A DNA stretch of 64,000 bases from Caldilineaceae bacterium (GTDB lineage: Bacteria; Chloroflexota; Anaerolineae; Caldilineales; Caldilineaceae), in NCBI GenBank assembly GCA_958295845.1, contig OY282376.1:4353022-4417021 (forward strand), read 5' to 3'. Shown here piece by piece: positions 43,522-52,725 of this stretch. The notes below the pieces were generated by a model. It was given only the letters and a program-made list of their open reading frames with translations, searched no databases and had not been told where the DNA came from. A program made the translations under genes and the position numbers. How positions within the stretch are numbered: the first letter of the stretch is position 1; every line of letters starts with the position of its first letter.

Positions 43522-43668
43522 CGGCTGAGAAGCTTCAGGGCGGCCAAACATGCTGAACGCGTCACAGAGTTCATTGTTGATTTTTCGCCATTGAGACAGC
43601 TTAACGCGTTTACGGCTCTGGAAGAAGAGGTCAGCAACGCAGTTCAGGAAAACAAGTGGTACCTCTGA
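43522..43668 (+). pseudogene. Orphan 3' part of the TOPRIM/DUF4276-like gene
   Basis: After the TGA the same frame reads RLRSFRAAKHAERVTEFIVD, then FSPLRQLNAFTALEEEV and a terminal ENKWYL before TGA 43666. A DFSPLRxLxAFxxLE C-terminus is what I recall for this family, and frame is kept with no indel. A CGA-to-TGA change is the simplest explanation. Confidence 0.65.
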
Positions 43669-43705
43669 CCTTGTTCGTCGAACACCTCTACTCACATCGC
43701 TTACA

Positions 43706-46153
43706 ATGCCCTCCCAACCTTGGATACTGAGACCACAAGTTGAACCTTCGGCGGCGCTGCGGGCTGCTGTGGGGGGGCATCCTCTGGTGGCGGGGTTGTT
43801 GGCGCAGCGGGGGTTCACCACGGCGGAGAAGGCGCTTCCTTTTCTGGACAGCGGGGCATATGCGCCGGCGCCGCCGAGCGCGCTGGTCGGCCTGGACCGG
43901 GCGGCGGATACGTTGATCGATGCCGTCCGCCGGGGCAGGAACTTCCTGGTCTGGGGGGATTTTGACGTTGATGGGCAGACGAGCACGACCTTGCTGGTGG
44001 CGGCGCTGCAGGAGCTGGCCGGGCCGCAGCAGGTGCGCTATCACGTGCCGAACCGCTTCAGTGAAGGGCACGGCATCCGGCCAGAGAAGCTAAAGGCGCT
44101 GCTGGAGGACAGGCACTTCGAGCCGCGCGTGCTGCTGACGTGCGATACGGGCATCGGCGACGGTGAGGCGATCGGCCTTGCGAAAGAGGCCGGGCTGACG
44201 GTGGTTGTCACCGATCACCATGACTTGCCGGCGGAATTCGCAGGCGCTGAACCGGGCGAGGAGCCGCCTTGCGGTGAAGCGGCCGACGTCGCCGGCGCGC
44301 AGAGCGTGCGGCGGGCGGACGCGATCGTCAACCCCAAATTTTTGCCTGTTGAAGACCCATTGCGCACGCTGCCGGGTGTGGGCGTGGCCTACAAGCTGGT
44401 GCAACGGCTCTACGAGCTGAAGGGCGACCCCGAGGGCGCGGCCCAGTTCCTGGACCTGGTGGCGCTGGGCATTGTTGCCGACGTTGCGGAGCAGATGCAT
44501 GACACACGTTATCTGCTTCAGATCGGATTAGACAGGCTGCGGCGGACGGAACGGATCGGTTTGAAGGCGCTGATGGAGAGCGCGCGTCTTTCCCCGGACA
44601 GTGTTGACGCGCAAGCAATCGGATTTCAGATCGGGCCGCGCATGAACGCGCTGGGGCGGCTGGACGATGCGACGGTGGCTGTCGAGCTGCTGACGACGGA
44701 TGATGCGATGCGCGCGGGGCAGTTGGCGGCGCAGATGGAGCGGCTTAACAATGAAAGGCGGCTGCTGACGAGCCAGATCACGCAAACGGCGTTCGACATG
44801 CTAGAGCGGGAGCCTGTTTTGCTGGATTTCAATGCGATTGTTCTGGCGAATCCCAACTGGCATGCGGGGATCATCGGGATCGTTGCGGCGCGGTTGGTTG
44901 AGGCGTATCACAAGCCGACGGTCCTGCTGTGCAGCCCGCCGGGCGAGCCGGCGCGGGGCAGCGCGCGCAGCACGGCGGGCGTGGATATTGGCGGGGCGAT
45001 CGCGGGGTGCGCGGCGCTGCTGATGCACCACGGCGGGCATCCGGGCGCAGCTGGTGTTACGCTGGAGGCAGCCAACATTGATCATTTTCGACGCGAACTG
45101 AGCCGGCAGGTCGACCAGCACAGGATCGATGCCGGGCCGGAAGGTCTGCGTGTTGACGCGGAACTGCCTTTCTCGGATCTGAGCCTGACATTGGCGGAAG
45201 AGATCGAACGGCTGGCCCCCTTTGGCAACGGTAACCCTCTGCCCACATTTGTAAGCCAGAGTGTGACGGTGGTACAGGACCGGCGGATCGGGCGGGACGG
45301 CACACACCGGCGTTTGGTGCTGAAGGATAAGGAGGAGAAGAGACAGACGGCGGTCTGGTGGCGCAGCGCGGATGTGGAGCTGCCGGGCGGTGCGGTTGAC
45401 GTTGCTTATACGCTTGGCATAAACGAGTATCGCGGCGAGCGGTCAGCGCAGCTGACGCTGGAGGCGGTGCGGGCGGCGCAAGAGAGGGAGGCGACGGGAC
45501 TCGCCGACGGGCTGGCGGGAGAGTATGCTCTCCGTGATCTGCGACGGGAGCTTGTTTCCGCGGCCGATCTGCCAACTCTTGACAATGCAGTCTGGTTTGC
45601 GGAGGGTACGCGTTTGGGCCGTGTTCCGTTTCGGTCGCGGCTGGAGGCCGCCAAGGCGGTGACGGGACGCCCGCTGGTGCTGTGGAGCAGTCCGCCGTCG
45701 CCGGAGCTGCTGCACTGGCTGGTGGAAGAGGCGGCCCCGTCCGAGCTGTATCTGATCGGCCGCGACACGGCCGAGGCACACCCGGACGCGGTGCTGAAGC
45801 AGGTAGCGGGAATGGCGAAGTGGTCGATGCGACCTGGCGCGAATGGGCGCGAGGGCGGGGGAGCCGAGGACGGCAGGCTTCCCATTGACAGGCTGGCGGC
45901 CCGCATCGGCGTCACGGAGGCGATCGTTCGCTGCAGTCTGCTGTGGCTGGAACAGAAGGGGTTGCTGCGATTGCAGGGGTGGGAGGAGGGTGATGTCGCA
46001 CGCGTGGTGCCGGGAGACGGGAGCGAAGGCGACGGTGATGGGCGTGCACTACTGCAGGAGGAGTTGAAGGAGCTGCTGGCGGAGGTGCGCGCTTACAGAA
46101 GATTCTTTAAGCGGGCACCGGTGGGGGCGCTCGGACTGGCGGAACTTCAGTAG
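43706..46153 (+). CDS. recJ: Single-stranded-DNA-specific exonuclease RecJ
   Basis: RecJ degrades single-stranded DNA 5'-3' in recombination and repair. The 815-residue product has motif I VWGDFDVDGQTSTTLL, CDTGIGDG, the DHH motif VVTDHHDLP, AIVNPK, and the DHHA1 block MHHGGHPGAAGVTLEAANID. An insertion of about 25 residues follows DHHDLP (GEEPPCGEAADVAG region). About 220 residues beyond the OB-like domain end in a winged-helix-like segment (LAARIGVTEAIVRCSLLWLE), longer than E. coli RecJ. GC content is high, unlike the preceding cassette. Confidence 0.94.
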   Translation: MPSQPWILRPQVEPSAALRAAVGGHPLVAGLLAQRGFTTAEKALPFLDSGAYAPAPPSALVGLDRAADTLIDAVRRGRNFLVWGDFDVDGQTSTTLLVAALQELAGPQQVRYHVPNRFSEGHGIRPEKLKALLEDRHFEPRVLLTCDTGIGDGEAIGLAKEAGLTVVVTDHHDLPAEFAGAEPGEEPPCGEAADVAGAQSVRRADAIVNPKFLPVEDPLRTLPGVGVAYKLVQRLYELKGDPEGAAQFLDLVALGIVADVAEQMHDTRYLLQIGLDRLRRTERIGLKALMESARLSPDSVDAQAIGFQIGPRMNALGRLDDATVAVELLTTDDAMRAGQLAAQMERLNNERRLLTSQITQTAFDMLEREPVLLDFNAIVLANPNWHAGIIGIVAARLVEAYHKPTVLLCSPPGEPARGSARSTAGVDIGGAIAGCAALLMHHGGHPGAAGVTLEAANIDHFRRELSRQVDQHRIDAGPEGLRVDAELPFSDLSLTLAEEIERLAPFGNGNPLPTFVSQSVTVVQDRRIGRDGTHRRLVLKDKEEKRQTAVWWRSADVELPGGAVDVAYTLGINEYRGERSAQLTLEAVRAAQEREATGLADGLAGEYALRDLRRELVSAADLPTLDNAVWFAEGTRLGRVPFRSRLEAAKAVTGRPLVLWSSPPSPELLHWLVEEAAPSELYLIGRDTAEAHPDAVLKQVAGMAKWSMRPGANGREGGGAEDGRLPIDRLAARIGVTEAIVRCSLLWLEQKGLLRLQGWEEGDVARVVPGDGSEGDGDGRALLQEELKELLAEVRAYRRFFKRAPVGALGLAELQ

Positions 46154-46223
46154 TCAGTTTTTAGTTTTTAGTGAACTGCGAACGGCAGTGGTTAGTGGGT
46201 TGAGAATGCATGTGTGGGACTGA
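46154..46223. repeat. Heptanucleotide-phased repeat after recJ
   Basis: Units TCAGTTT, TTAGTTT and TTAGTGA (46154-46174) repeat with a seven-base period, then decay into ACGGCAG and TGGTTAG. It lies directly after the recJ stop, between convergent genes. Confidence 0.5.
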
Positions 46224-46333
46224 ACACTGTTGGCTAGACATTTTGCTGGGGAAGAATGAACACGGTGGCGAGACAGGGCGGGGCGTTGCGGGGGCGCAGC
46301 CCCTGCACAAGAGAGGGCCGAAGGCCCGAACGC
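46224..46333. repeat. 110-bp palindromic dispersed repeat, copy 1
   Basis: This element matches 61497-61606 at about 99 of 110 positions. It contains two nested hairpins, GGGGGC/GCA/GCCCCT-type at its centre and GGGCCGAAGGCCC near its end. It sits between convergent genes (recJ and the GT39-like gene). No transposase or coding frame is associated, so it resembles a REP or MITE. Confidence 0.85.
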
Positions 46334-46415
46334 ACAACTGCAGTGGTCAGTGGCTAGGGAGTGACTGAGCGGACGTTCTTGTGGAGACAGAGGGCTTCTG
46401 ATCGGGTTGAGCGGT

Positions 46416-48461
46416 TCATTCGAGTTGGACGCTTCCGCAGGGGACGCCGGGCTGGCCTTCGGCTTCGAACTTGACATTGTAGGCGCCGGGAGGTGCCAAG
46501 GGGTTCAGATTTACGTCCAGCTCGACGCGGACGAATTCGTTTGGCTGCCACATGGTGGGCGGGTAGACGGACAACACATCGCCGGCGCGTTGCAGGGAGC
46601 GTCCCCAGATTTGGCCGTCATGGGCCTGGACCAGGGCGAAGAGCGGGGGCGCTTCGCTTACTTCTTCGAATTTTCTCAACCACAGCCGCATATGGACCCA
46701 CCCGCTGGGCGGATGATAGAGGACGTCGCGCGCGGCGACGACGGGGGTGACGATCTCGCAAGCGGCGAGCTCGACGCCGGGGAAGACCTGCGCGTCCGGG
46801 TAGAGGGCGGTGTCGGAGAGCGCGGGCAGGGCGGAATATCTGTGGCGGACGGCGTATCCTCGCAGCTCGACACCGGCCGGGTATTGTTCGGTGACCAGAG
46901 CGAATCTCCCATCCAACCAAGATTGGACCAGCCGGTGATCATCGACGCCGGCGAGGTGGCTTTGGACCAACCAGAGTGTGTCGGCGCCATTGGCCGCGGC
47001 CAGGTCCTGCAGGTGGTCGGCGATGAGGGTTTCGGCCTGCTCGGTGGTCAACGGGGCGTTGAAGTTGCCGTAGACAGGTATCTCTGCTGTGGCGGGTTGC
47101 TGGCGCAGGTACCAGTCCAGGGCAGGAAAGAGAAAGTAGGGGTGGACGAGTGCGGCGGTAGCGGCGTGGGGGCTGTGCCGCTGGTAGTCGCTGATATAGT
47201 CTGCGGCGGCGCGCCAGTTCTCGCGGAAGAGTGGAGGCGTCCAGAGGACGGGCAGCGAGGCAGCGAGGATGGCGAGGGCGGCCAGGCCGCTGAGAGCGCC
47301 GGCAGACGGCCGCCAGCGAGCGATGGCTCCGATGCCCTGCGCTGCGGCCCAGAGGACGAAGGGAGCAAGGAAGAGAAAGTAGCGGTCTTCACGGAAGATG
47401 GCGGCGTTGGTGGTGAGCAGCGCGCTGCCGATGAGTAGCGGGGCGCCGATCCAGAGCCAGAGGAATGGACGTGCGTCGCGACGGTTACCACTGGGGAGAA
47501 GGAGGCCGGCGAGGACGAGGAGGGCGAAGAAGAGGATGGCTGCGGAGCGGGCGGCGTCGGGCCAGCCTGTATACCAGACGGTGAAGATGCGCAACTGGCG
47601 CCAGAGGTTTGGCAAGAATTCGGCAAAGGGGGCGCCGGGTGTGCTGGACGCGCTGTTGACGGCCCAGGCGCTACGAGCAAGAGGCAGGAAGAGGAGTGCG
47701 ACGACGGCGAAGGCGGCGATGGCCTCGAGTATGTACCGCCTGTCGAAGGATCGGTTACGACGGGCGAGAAGGAAAACGGCCAGTCCGAGGCCGGGCAGGA
47801 AGAATGCGGCGTAGAGATAGCTGTATAGGGCGACAGTCAGTGCTGCTACGAGGCCAAACCAGCAGAGTAGGCGGGTCGAGGCGGCGCTTCTGGCGGTTGA
47901 TGCGCCGTGCGGCGGAAGGTGCTCGCGGGCGGCGACGAGAAAGAAGGCGGCCCAGACGATGGCGGTCGCGGCGGGCTGAAACATGCGCAGCTCCTGGCTG
48001 TACCAGACGAGCACGGGCGCGAGCGCGGTGAGGGCGCCGGCGAGCAGGCCGTTGGGGCGACCACTGAGCTTCGTAACAAGACGCAGAATCCCCCAGACCA
48101 TGAGAATCCCTATGAGGACGCCGAAGATGCGCAGGACGGCGTCGCTTTGGTGGGCGCCGAACCAGCCGAGAAGCGTCTGCCAGTAGTGGAGGGCGAGATA
48201 GTAGGCGGGCGGATGTTTGTCCCTGATTAACTGGAAGGTGCCCGACCATATGTGGGCGGGTCCGAGCCCTGCCCAGTCGAGCGATACGGCTTCGTCGAAC
48301 CAGATGCTGTGGTATTCGAGGCGCCAGAGGCGGGGCAGGGCGGCCAGGAGAAGGACGAGCATTTCGGGCAGCGAGGTGGCCCAGATGCGCTGACGGAAGG
48401 AGGTCAGGCGGGCGTAGGCGATGGCGTTGCGGGTCCAGAAGGGAGATTTCAGGCGGCTCAC
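46416..48461 (-). CDS. GT39-like membrane glycosyltransferase
   Basis: The 681-residue product has about ten hydrophobic segments and the luminal acidic motif YHSIWFDEAVSLDWAG in the first periplasmic loop, typical of GT-C/PMT (ArnT-like) enzymes, followed by IRDKHPPAYYLALHYW. The C-terminal 200 residues are soluble and extracytoplasmic. It would transfer a polyprenyl-linked sugar to an envelope acceptor. It lies 19 bases after an EamA transporter and at the end of a run of glycosyltransferase genes. Confidence 0.87.
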   Translation of the reverse strand: MSRLKSPFWTRNAIAYARLTSFRQRIWATSLPEMLVLLLAALPRLWRLEYHSIWFDEAVSLDWAGLGPAHIWSGTFQLIRDKHPPAYYLALHYWQTLLGWFGAHQSDAVLRIFGVLIGILMVWGILRLVTKLSGRPNGLLAGALTALAPVLVWYSQELRMFQPAATAIVWAAFFLVAAREHLPPHGASTARSAASTRLLCWFGLVAALTVALYSYLYAAFFLPGLGLAVFLLARRNRSFDRRYILEAIAAFAVVALLFLPLARSAWAVNSASSTPGAPFAEFLPNLWRQLRIFTVWYTGWPDAARSAAILFFALLVLAGLLLPSGNRRDARPFLWLWIGAPLLIGSALLTTNAAIFREDRYFLFLAPFVLWAAAQGIGAIARWRPSAGALSGLAALAILAASLPVLWTPPLFRENWRAAADYISDYQRHSPHAATAALVHPYFLFPALDWYLRQQPATAEIPVYGNFNAPLTTEQAETLIADHLQDLAAANGADTLWLVQSHLAGVDDHRLVQSWLDGRFALVTEQYPAGVELRGYAVRHRYSALPALSDTALYPDAQVFPGVELAACEIVTPVVAARDVLYHPPSGWVHMRLWLRKFEEVSEAPPLFALVQAHDGQIWGRSLQRAGDVLSVYPPTMWQPNEFVRVELDVNLNPLAPPGAYNVKFEAEGQPGVPCGSVQLE

Positions 48462-48480
48462 TGTGATCTTTGTCGGGCTA

Positions 48481-49401
48481 TCATGCGGTCGGCTGGGAAG
48501 CCGGCTCTGCGGGCGGAGTCCGAATAGAGAAGATGGAGCGGAATGTTACTGCGCCGACAACGATGGCTCCACCCAGCAAGGCCAGTGATGTGGGCATCTC
48601 GCCGATCACGAGAAGTACCCAGACGGGGTTGAGAACCGGCTCGAGGGTCTGGATGAGGATGGCTTCGACAGCGGTCAGTTTCTTGATTGCGACGGCGATG
48701 AGGATAGAGGGGATACCGATCTGAAAGATACCGAGAAAGAGCATGCCTAGCCAGTCGGCCGCGCTGGGCGCGGCCCCGATCAAAAAGGGAAGCCCCAGCA
48801 GCGCTGAGAGGACGTTGCCGAGAAGGACGGTTTCGATGGTGGACGTATCCTTCTGTTTGCGCATGAAGAGGAGAAACCAGGCGAAGGCGAGGCCGGCCAG
48901 CAGGCCGAACAGGTTTCCTAACGCGCCGCCGGTGGTCAGGCCATCGCCGTAGAAGCAGAGGAGGCCCACGCCTACTGTGGCGAGGGCGAGCCAGTCCAGT
49001 TTGCCCACGGGTTCGCGGAGATAGTGAATGCCGAAAAAGGCGACGAAGATCGGGGCGGTGTATTGTAGGAAGATCGCGTTGGCGGCCGTGGTCTCACGCA
49101 CTGCGATGATAAAGAAGGCCTGGGCACAGACGAGGGATATAGCCCCGCCGAGCATTGGGAGCGTCAGGCGGAATTTAAGGCGCGGCTTCGGATGACGGGA
49201 TCGCGGGCTGTCAGATGCGTCGCGGCGCGCGGATTGCAGGAGAGGGCGCGCCATGTAGAGAGCGATTGTGAGGGCGGCGAAGGCGCCGCGCACGCCCAGC
49301 AGGGGAAGCGGCTCTACAGTGATGACTTTGATGAGCAGGCCACTTGTGCTGAACAGTATGGCTGCCAGGGCCTGGCAGTAGATTGCCTTGCGGTGGGACA
49401 T
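48481..49401 (-). CDS. EamA/DMT-superfamily transporter
   Basis: The 306-residue product has ten predicted helices in two EamA repeats: IYCQALAAILFSTSGLLIKV at the start and GLAFAWFLLFMRKQKDTSTI before the second repeat, with the conserved LEPVLNPVWVLLVIGEMPTS block. Substrates of this family range from amino acids to sugars and lipid-linked sugars. Its place between two glycosyltransferase genes allows a role in glycan precursor flipping, but this is inference. Start is ATG. Confidence 0.88.
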   Translation of the reverse strand: MSHRKAIYCQALAAILFSTSGLLIKVITVEPLPLLGVRGAFAALTIALYMARPLLQSARRDASDSPRSRHPKPRLKFRLTLPMLGGAISLVCAQAFFIIAVRETTAANAIFLQYTAPIFVAFFGIHYLREPVGKLDWLALATVGVGLLCFYGDGLTTGGALGNLFGLLAGLAFAWFLLFMRKQKDTSTIETVLLGNVLSALLGLPFLIGAAPSAADWLGMLFLGIFQIGIPSILIAVAIKKLTAVEAILIQTLEPVLNPVWVLLVIGEMPTSLALLGGAIVVGAVTFRSIFSIRTPPAEPASQPTA

Positions 49402-49406
49402 GAGGG

Positions 49407-49439
49407 CAGTGGTCAGTGGTCAGTGGTTAGTGGTCAGTG
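49407..49439. repeat. Heptanucleotide tandem repeat (CAGTGGT)n
   Basis: Four and a half units read CAGTGGT three times, TAGTGGT and CAGTG, immediately upstream of the EamA gene start on the minus strand. The array lies in the short gap between the EamA and GT2 genes. Confidence 0.9.
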
Positions 49440-49488
49440 AACCCCAGCGACTGAGGGCCTATGATCACCGGCCTCATTGCGCATGTCC

Positions 49489-50172
49489 CTAGTGGCTGGT
49501 GAAGGCGTAGCGCAGGGTGACGCCGAGAATGTAGTAGGCGGCCAGGACGGAGCCGCGGAGGGTCCCGCTGACTTTGGATTGTCCGGCGCGGCGAGGGGCG
49601 AAGCTGACGGGCACTTCGAGAATCGACACGCCCAACCGGGCGCATTTTACCATCATTTCGGTGGGCCAGCCGAAGGTCATCTCCTGCATGTTGAGCTCTT
49701 GCAGCAGTTGGCGGCGGACGGCACGGTAGGGGCCAAGGTCGGTGACGGCCACGCTGTAGAGGCGGCGCATCAGGGCGGATGTGAGCCAGTTGCCGAAGCG
49801 CTGGTGGGGCGGCATGGCGCCGGGCAGGATTTCGCCGAGAACGCGGGAGCCGAGAACCAGGTCGGCCCGGCCTTGCTGAACGGGGAGGAAGAGCCTGGGC
49901 ATTTCTTCAGGCAGGGAGCTGAAGTCGCCGTCGAGAAAGAGGAGGATGTCGGCGGTTGCGGCGGCGACGCCGGCGGCGCAGGCGTAACCGTAGCCGCGGC
50001 GGGGCTCGAAGACCACGTGCGCGCCGGCTTCTGCGGCAAGGGATCCGGTGCCGTCGGTGGAGCCGTTATCGGCGACGATGACGCGGGCGACGGGTTGCGC
50101 TGCAGCCTCGCGCACGAGTTGGGCGATGTTGCCGGCCTCGTTCAGGGCTGGGATGATGACGTCTACGTCCAT
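49489..50172 (-). CDS. DPM/DPG-like family 2 glycosyltransferase
   Basis: The 227-residue product has the GT-A fold blocks VIIPALNEAGNI, VIVADNGSTDGTGSLAAEAG, FLDGDFSSLPEEMP (DxD-like) and SRVLGEILPGAMPPHQRFGN, as in polyprenyl-phosphate mannose or glucose synthases. It ends without the membrane domain of larger relatives. The ATG (MDVDVIIPALNE) overlaps the end of the DUF2064 gene by ten bases, so the two are coupled. It could supply lipid-linked sugar for the GT39-like enzyme. Confidence 0.9.
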   Translation of the reverse strand: MDVDVIIPALNEAGNIAQLVREAAAQPVARVIVADNGSTDGTGSLAAEAGAHVVFEPRRGYGYACAAGVAAATADILLFLDGDFSSLPEEMPRLFLPVQQGRADLVLGSRVLGEILPGAMPPHQRFGNWLTSALMRRLYSVAVTDLGPYRAVRRQLLQELNMQEMTFGWPTEMMVKCARLGVSILEVPVSFAPRRAGQSKVSGTLRGSVLAAYYILGVTLRYAFTSH

Positions 50173-51050
50173 TGGGTGGTCAGGAAACGGCTTGTGGCCG
50201 GGGCACGTTCGGGATGGGCCGCCAACTCGGCGGACAGATGATCGAGCTCGTCGGCGTTGTCGACATCGTACCACTCGGGCAGGAGGTCGATGCGGATGCT
50301 TTCTTCGGCGGCGATTGCCAGTGTATCACGCAAGACGGTTGGCGTGGACATTTGTACGTCGGTAACGAGGCGTCCGGGCGGCTTTTTGACGCCGATGAGG
50401 TAGTAGCCGCCGTCGGCGCAGGGGCCGAAGACTGCGTCCACCCGGGAATCTTCGAGGCGTTGAAAGGCGGAGCAGAGGAACTCGGCCGGCAGTGTGGGGC
50501 TGTCGCTGTTGATGGCGGCAACCTGGTGGAGGCCACATTCGAGAGCGGAGGAGAGAACGTATTGGAGGCGGTCGCCGAGGCGTTCAGGTTGGTGGGCGGG
50601 CGATTCTTGTTGAGGTCGGGAGGGCAGGGCGCGCGGGGCATCAGCGGGCCGGGGTGTGGAGGTTACCGGCGTCGGGCCTTCCTGAGCGATGAGCCAGAAG
50701 TCGGGTGCGAGCTGGCTGAAAAAATCGAGTGCTGCGGCCGGCGTATAGGCGATTACGGGGATGAAGGCCAACTGATCGGCGGCGGCGCGCACGGTTGCCA
50801 GGACATCCTGGAGGAAGCAGCGGTAGAGAGAGGCTGCGGAGTCGCTGGTGAGCGGGGGGACGAGGCGGGTCTTGGCGCTGCCGGCGATGGGTTGTTTGGC
50901 CATGACAAGCAGTGCACGGCGGGAGGGGGTTTCGGCCTGTGGTGGGTTGGCGGGTCGAAGGAAGGGGCCGCCGTCCAATAGAGACGAGTCACCGGGTAAG
51001 GAAGAGCCGCCTCTACTTGTTGGCGCTGAGTCCTCGTTCGGGGCGGTCAA
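50163..51050 (-). CDS. DUF2064/TIGR04282-type glycosyltransferase-like protein
   Basis: The core begins RALLVMAKQPIAGSAKTRLV, a nucleotide-binding GT-A-like start, then AAINSDSPTLPAEFLCSAF and VFGPCADGGYYLIGVKKP, which are diagnostic for this family (nucleotidyl/glycosyl transferase-like). The start is a TTG that overlaps the upstream gene's TGA stop (TTGA), behind GGAGGTGGGAGA. An inserted Pro/Ser-rich stretch (near STPRPADAPRALPSRPQ) is probably flexible. It is typically linked to GT2 genes, as here. Confidence 0.86.
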   Translation of the reverse strand: MTAPNEDSAPTSRGGSSLPGDSSLLDGGPFLRPANPPQAETPSRRALLVMAKQPIAGSAKTRLVPPLTSDSAASLYRCFLQDVLATVRAAADQLAFIPVIAYTPAAALDFFSQLAPDFWLIAQEGPTPVTSTPRPADAPRALPSRPQQESPAHQPERLGDRLQYVLSSALECGLHQVAAINSDSPTLPAEFLCSAFQRLEDSRVDAVFGPCADGGYYLIGVKKPPGRLVTDVQMSTPTVLRDTLAIAAEESIRIDLLPEWYDVDNADELDHLSAELAAHPERAPATSRFLTTQWT

Positions 51051-52525
51051 TCTCCCACCTCCTGCACGGCAGGCAGACCTTGCCGGAGAGCGCCGCGTCT
51101 TTCCCAGGCCTGGCGGATGGAGAGGTAGGAGATATAGGTATAGCCGCAGGCGTAGAGGGAGAGCCAAGGGAAAAGCCACCAGAAGCCATTGAGGAGGCTG
51201 TAGACCAGGAGCGCGTTTGCGTAAACGGCCAGAGCGATTTCGGCCCAGACGGTCGGGTCACTGGGCAGGACGTAGGTGCTGGTCTGCCATTCCTTGCTGG
51301 CGCGGGTTACGGCGAACTTGGGCGTCCGTTTGAAGGCGCTGCGGATGCCGAGCAGCGCTTCGAAGACGGCGCGGGTGTTGTTGACGGACAGACCTGTTCC
51401 CAGCCCTAGCAGCACAATTAGCCGTCGAATTCGCTGGCGGACGGAGACGCCCTGGCTTTGCATGGCGGTCCAGTACATGAGCGGGGGGCCGATGGCGGTG
51501 AGGGAGAAGAGGGAGGCGATTCTGAGGGCGGGGCTGAAGGAGGACATCATGGGCAGGAGGAAGAGCAGGTTGATCAGCATCAGCGGGTGGACGGCGTAGC
51601 CGGTCAGATGGGCGATGCCGAGGGCCTTGCGCCAGAGAGGCTGGGAGGAGCCGAGGACGGTTGTAAACAGCTTTTTGGCGGTCTGCATGCTGCCCTTGGC
51701 CCAGCGGAACTGCTGCCGTTTGAAGGCGTCGACGGAGACGGGAATCTCTGCGGGCACAATCACATGAGGCAGGTAGGCGACGCGCCAGCCGCACAACTGG
51801 GCCCGGTAGCTGAGGTCGAGGTCTTCGGTGAGGGTGTCTTCCTGCCAGCCGCCTGCTTCGTCCATGCAGGAGCGCCGCCAGAGGCCGGCGGTGCCGTTGA
51901 AGTTGAGCAGTGCGCCGAGATCGTTGCGGGCCCTCTGTTCGACGATGAAGTGGCCGTCGATGCCGAGGGACTGGGCCAGTGTCAGGCGGGAGACGTTCGG
52001 GTTGAGATGGCCCCAACGGGCCTGGACACAGCCGACCTCGGGATCGTCGAAGGGGGAGATAGTACGTTGCAGAAAGTCGGGCGGCGGCACGAAATCGGCG
52101 TCGAAGATGGCGATGAATTCGCCGCGGGCGTCGGCGAGCCCCTCGCGGAGGGCGCCGGCCTTGTAGCCTGTGCGCACGGTGCGGTGGTGTTGGGTTATGT
52201 CGACGCCATTGCGTCGGTGGAAGGCGATGCTGTTGGCTATGATCTGGCTGGTATCGTCGGTCGAGTCGTCGAGGATCTGAATCTGGAGGCGGTCGGCGGG
52301 CCAGTCAAATGCGGCGACGGCGTCGATCAGACGCCGCACGACGTGGCGTTCGTTGAAGACCGGGAGCTGAACTGTAACGAAGGGCTGTGCGCGGGTTGTG
52401 GAGGGGGGCGGTTTTTGCGCGCCAAACAGGGCTCGCCGGGCGACCAGGGTCAGAAAGAGCGCCTGCAGGCCATAGATGGCGAGAAGAGATGCCGCGACGA
52501 TGTAGATTAGCTTCAGAACCGTCAT
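51047..52525 (-). CDS. CslA/BcsA-like processive family 2 glycosyltransferase
   Basis: The 492-residue product has an N-terminal helix, the catalytic blocks VTVQLPVFNERHVVRRLIDA, ILDDSTDDT, AIFDADFVPPPDFL (DxD), LTEDLDLSYR (TED) and QQFRWAKG (QxxRW), and about four C-terminal helices. This is the layout of glucomannan/cellulose synthase-like enzymes that polymerise and export a beta-glycan. It is the first gene of the minus-strand glycan cluster. Start is ATG, MTVLKLIYIVA. Confidence 0.92.
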   Translation of the reverse strand: MTVLKLIYIVAASLLAIYGLQALFLTLVARRALFGAQKPPPSTTRAQPFVTVQLPVFNERHVVRRLIDAVAAFDWPADRLQIQILDDSTDDTSQIIANSIAFHRRNGVDITQHHRTVRTGYKAGALREGLADARGEFIAIFDADFVPPPDFLQRTISPFDDPEVGCVQARWGHLNPNVSRLTLAQSLGIDGHFIVEQRARNDLGALLNFNGTAGLWRRSCMDEAGGWQEDTLTEDLDLSYRAQLCGWRVAYLPHVIVPAEIPVSVDAFKRQQFRWAKGSMQTAKKLFTTVLGSSQPLWRKALGIAHLTGYAVHPLMLINLLFLLPMMSSFSPALRIASLFSLTAIGPPLMYWTAMQSQGVSVRQRIRRLIVLLGLGTGLSVNNTRAVFEALLGIRSAFKRTPKFAVTRASKEWQTSTYVLPSDPTVWAEIALAVYANALLVYSLLNGFWWLFPWLSLYACGYTYISYLSIRQAWERRGALRQGLPAVQEVGD

Positions 52526-52725
52526 TCGAAGGAATCAGCTTTCAGTTTTCTGTCTCCGGTTGCCGGGCCAACTCTTGCTTAGAGCAAGGAGGCGGCAGCA
52601 GGAGGTGGTTGCCTACAAAGTCAGTTCCGGATTATTGCCTAACTGCACACTCCGTAGCGAAGAACGTGAGATAGGGCGCCCTCCAGGCAGAGATGCCGGG
52701 AGCGTGCAAGAAAGTTATGACATAT

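Noticed and set aside
51458..52510. 350-codon plus-strand frame opposite the CslA-like glycosyltransferase
   Set aside because: Complement of a gene with DxD, TED and QxxRW motifs; no independent support.
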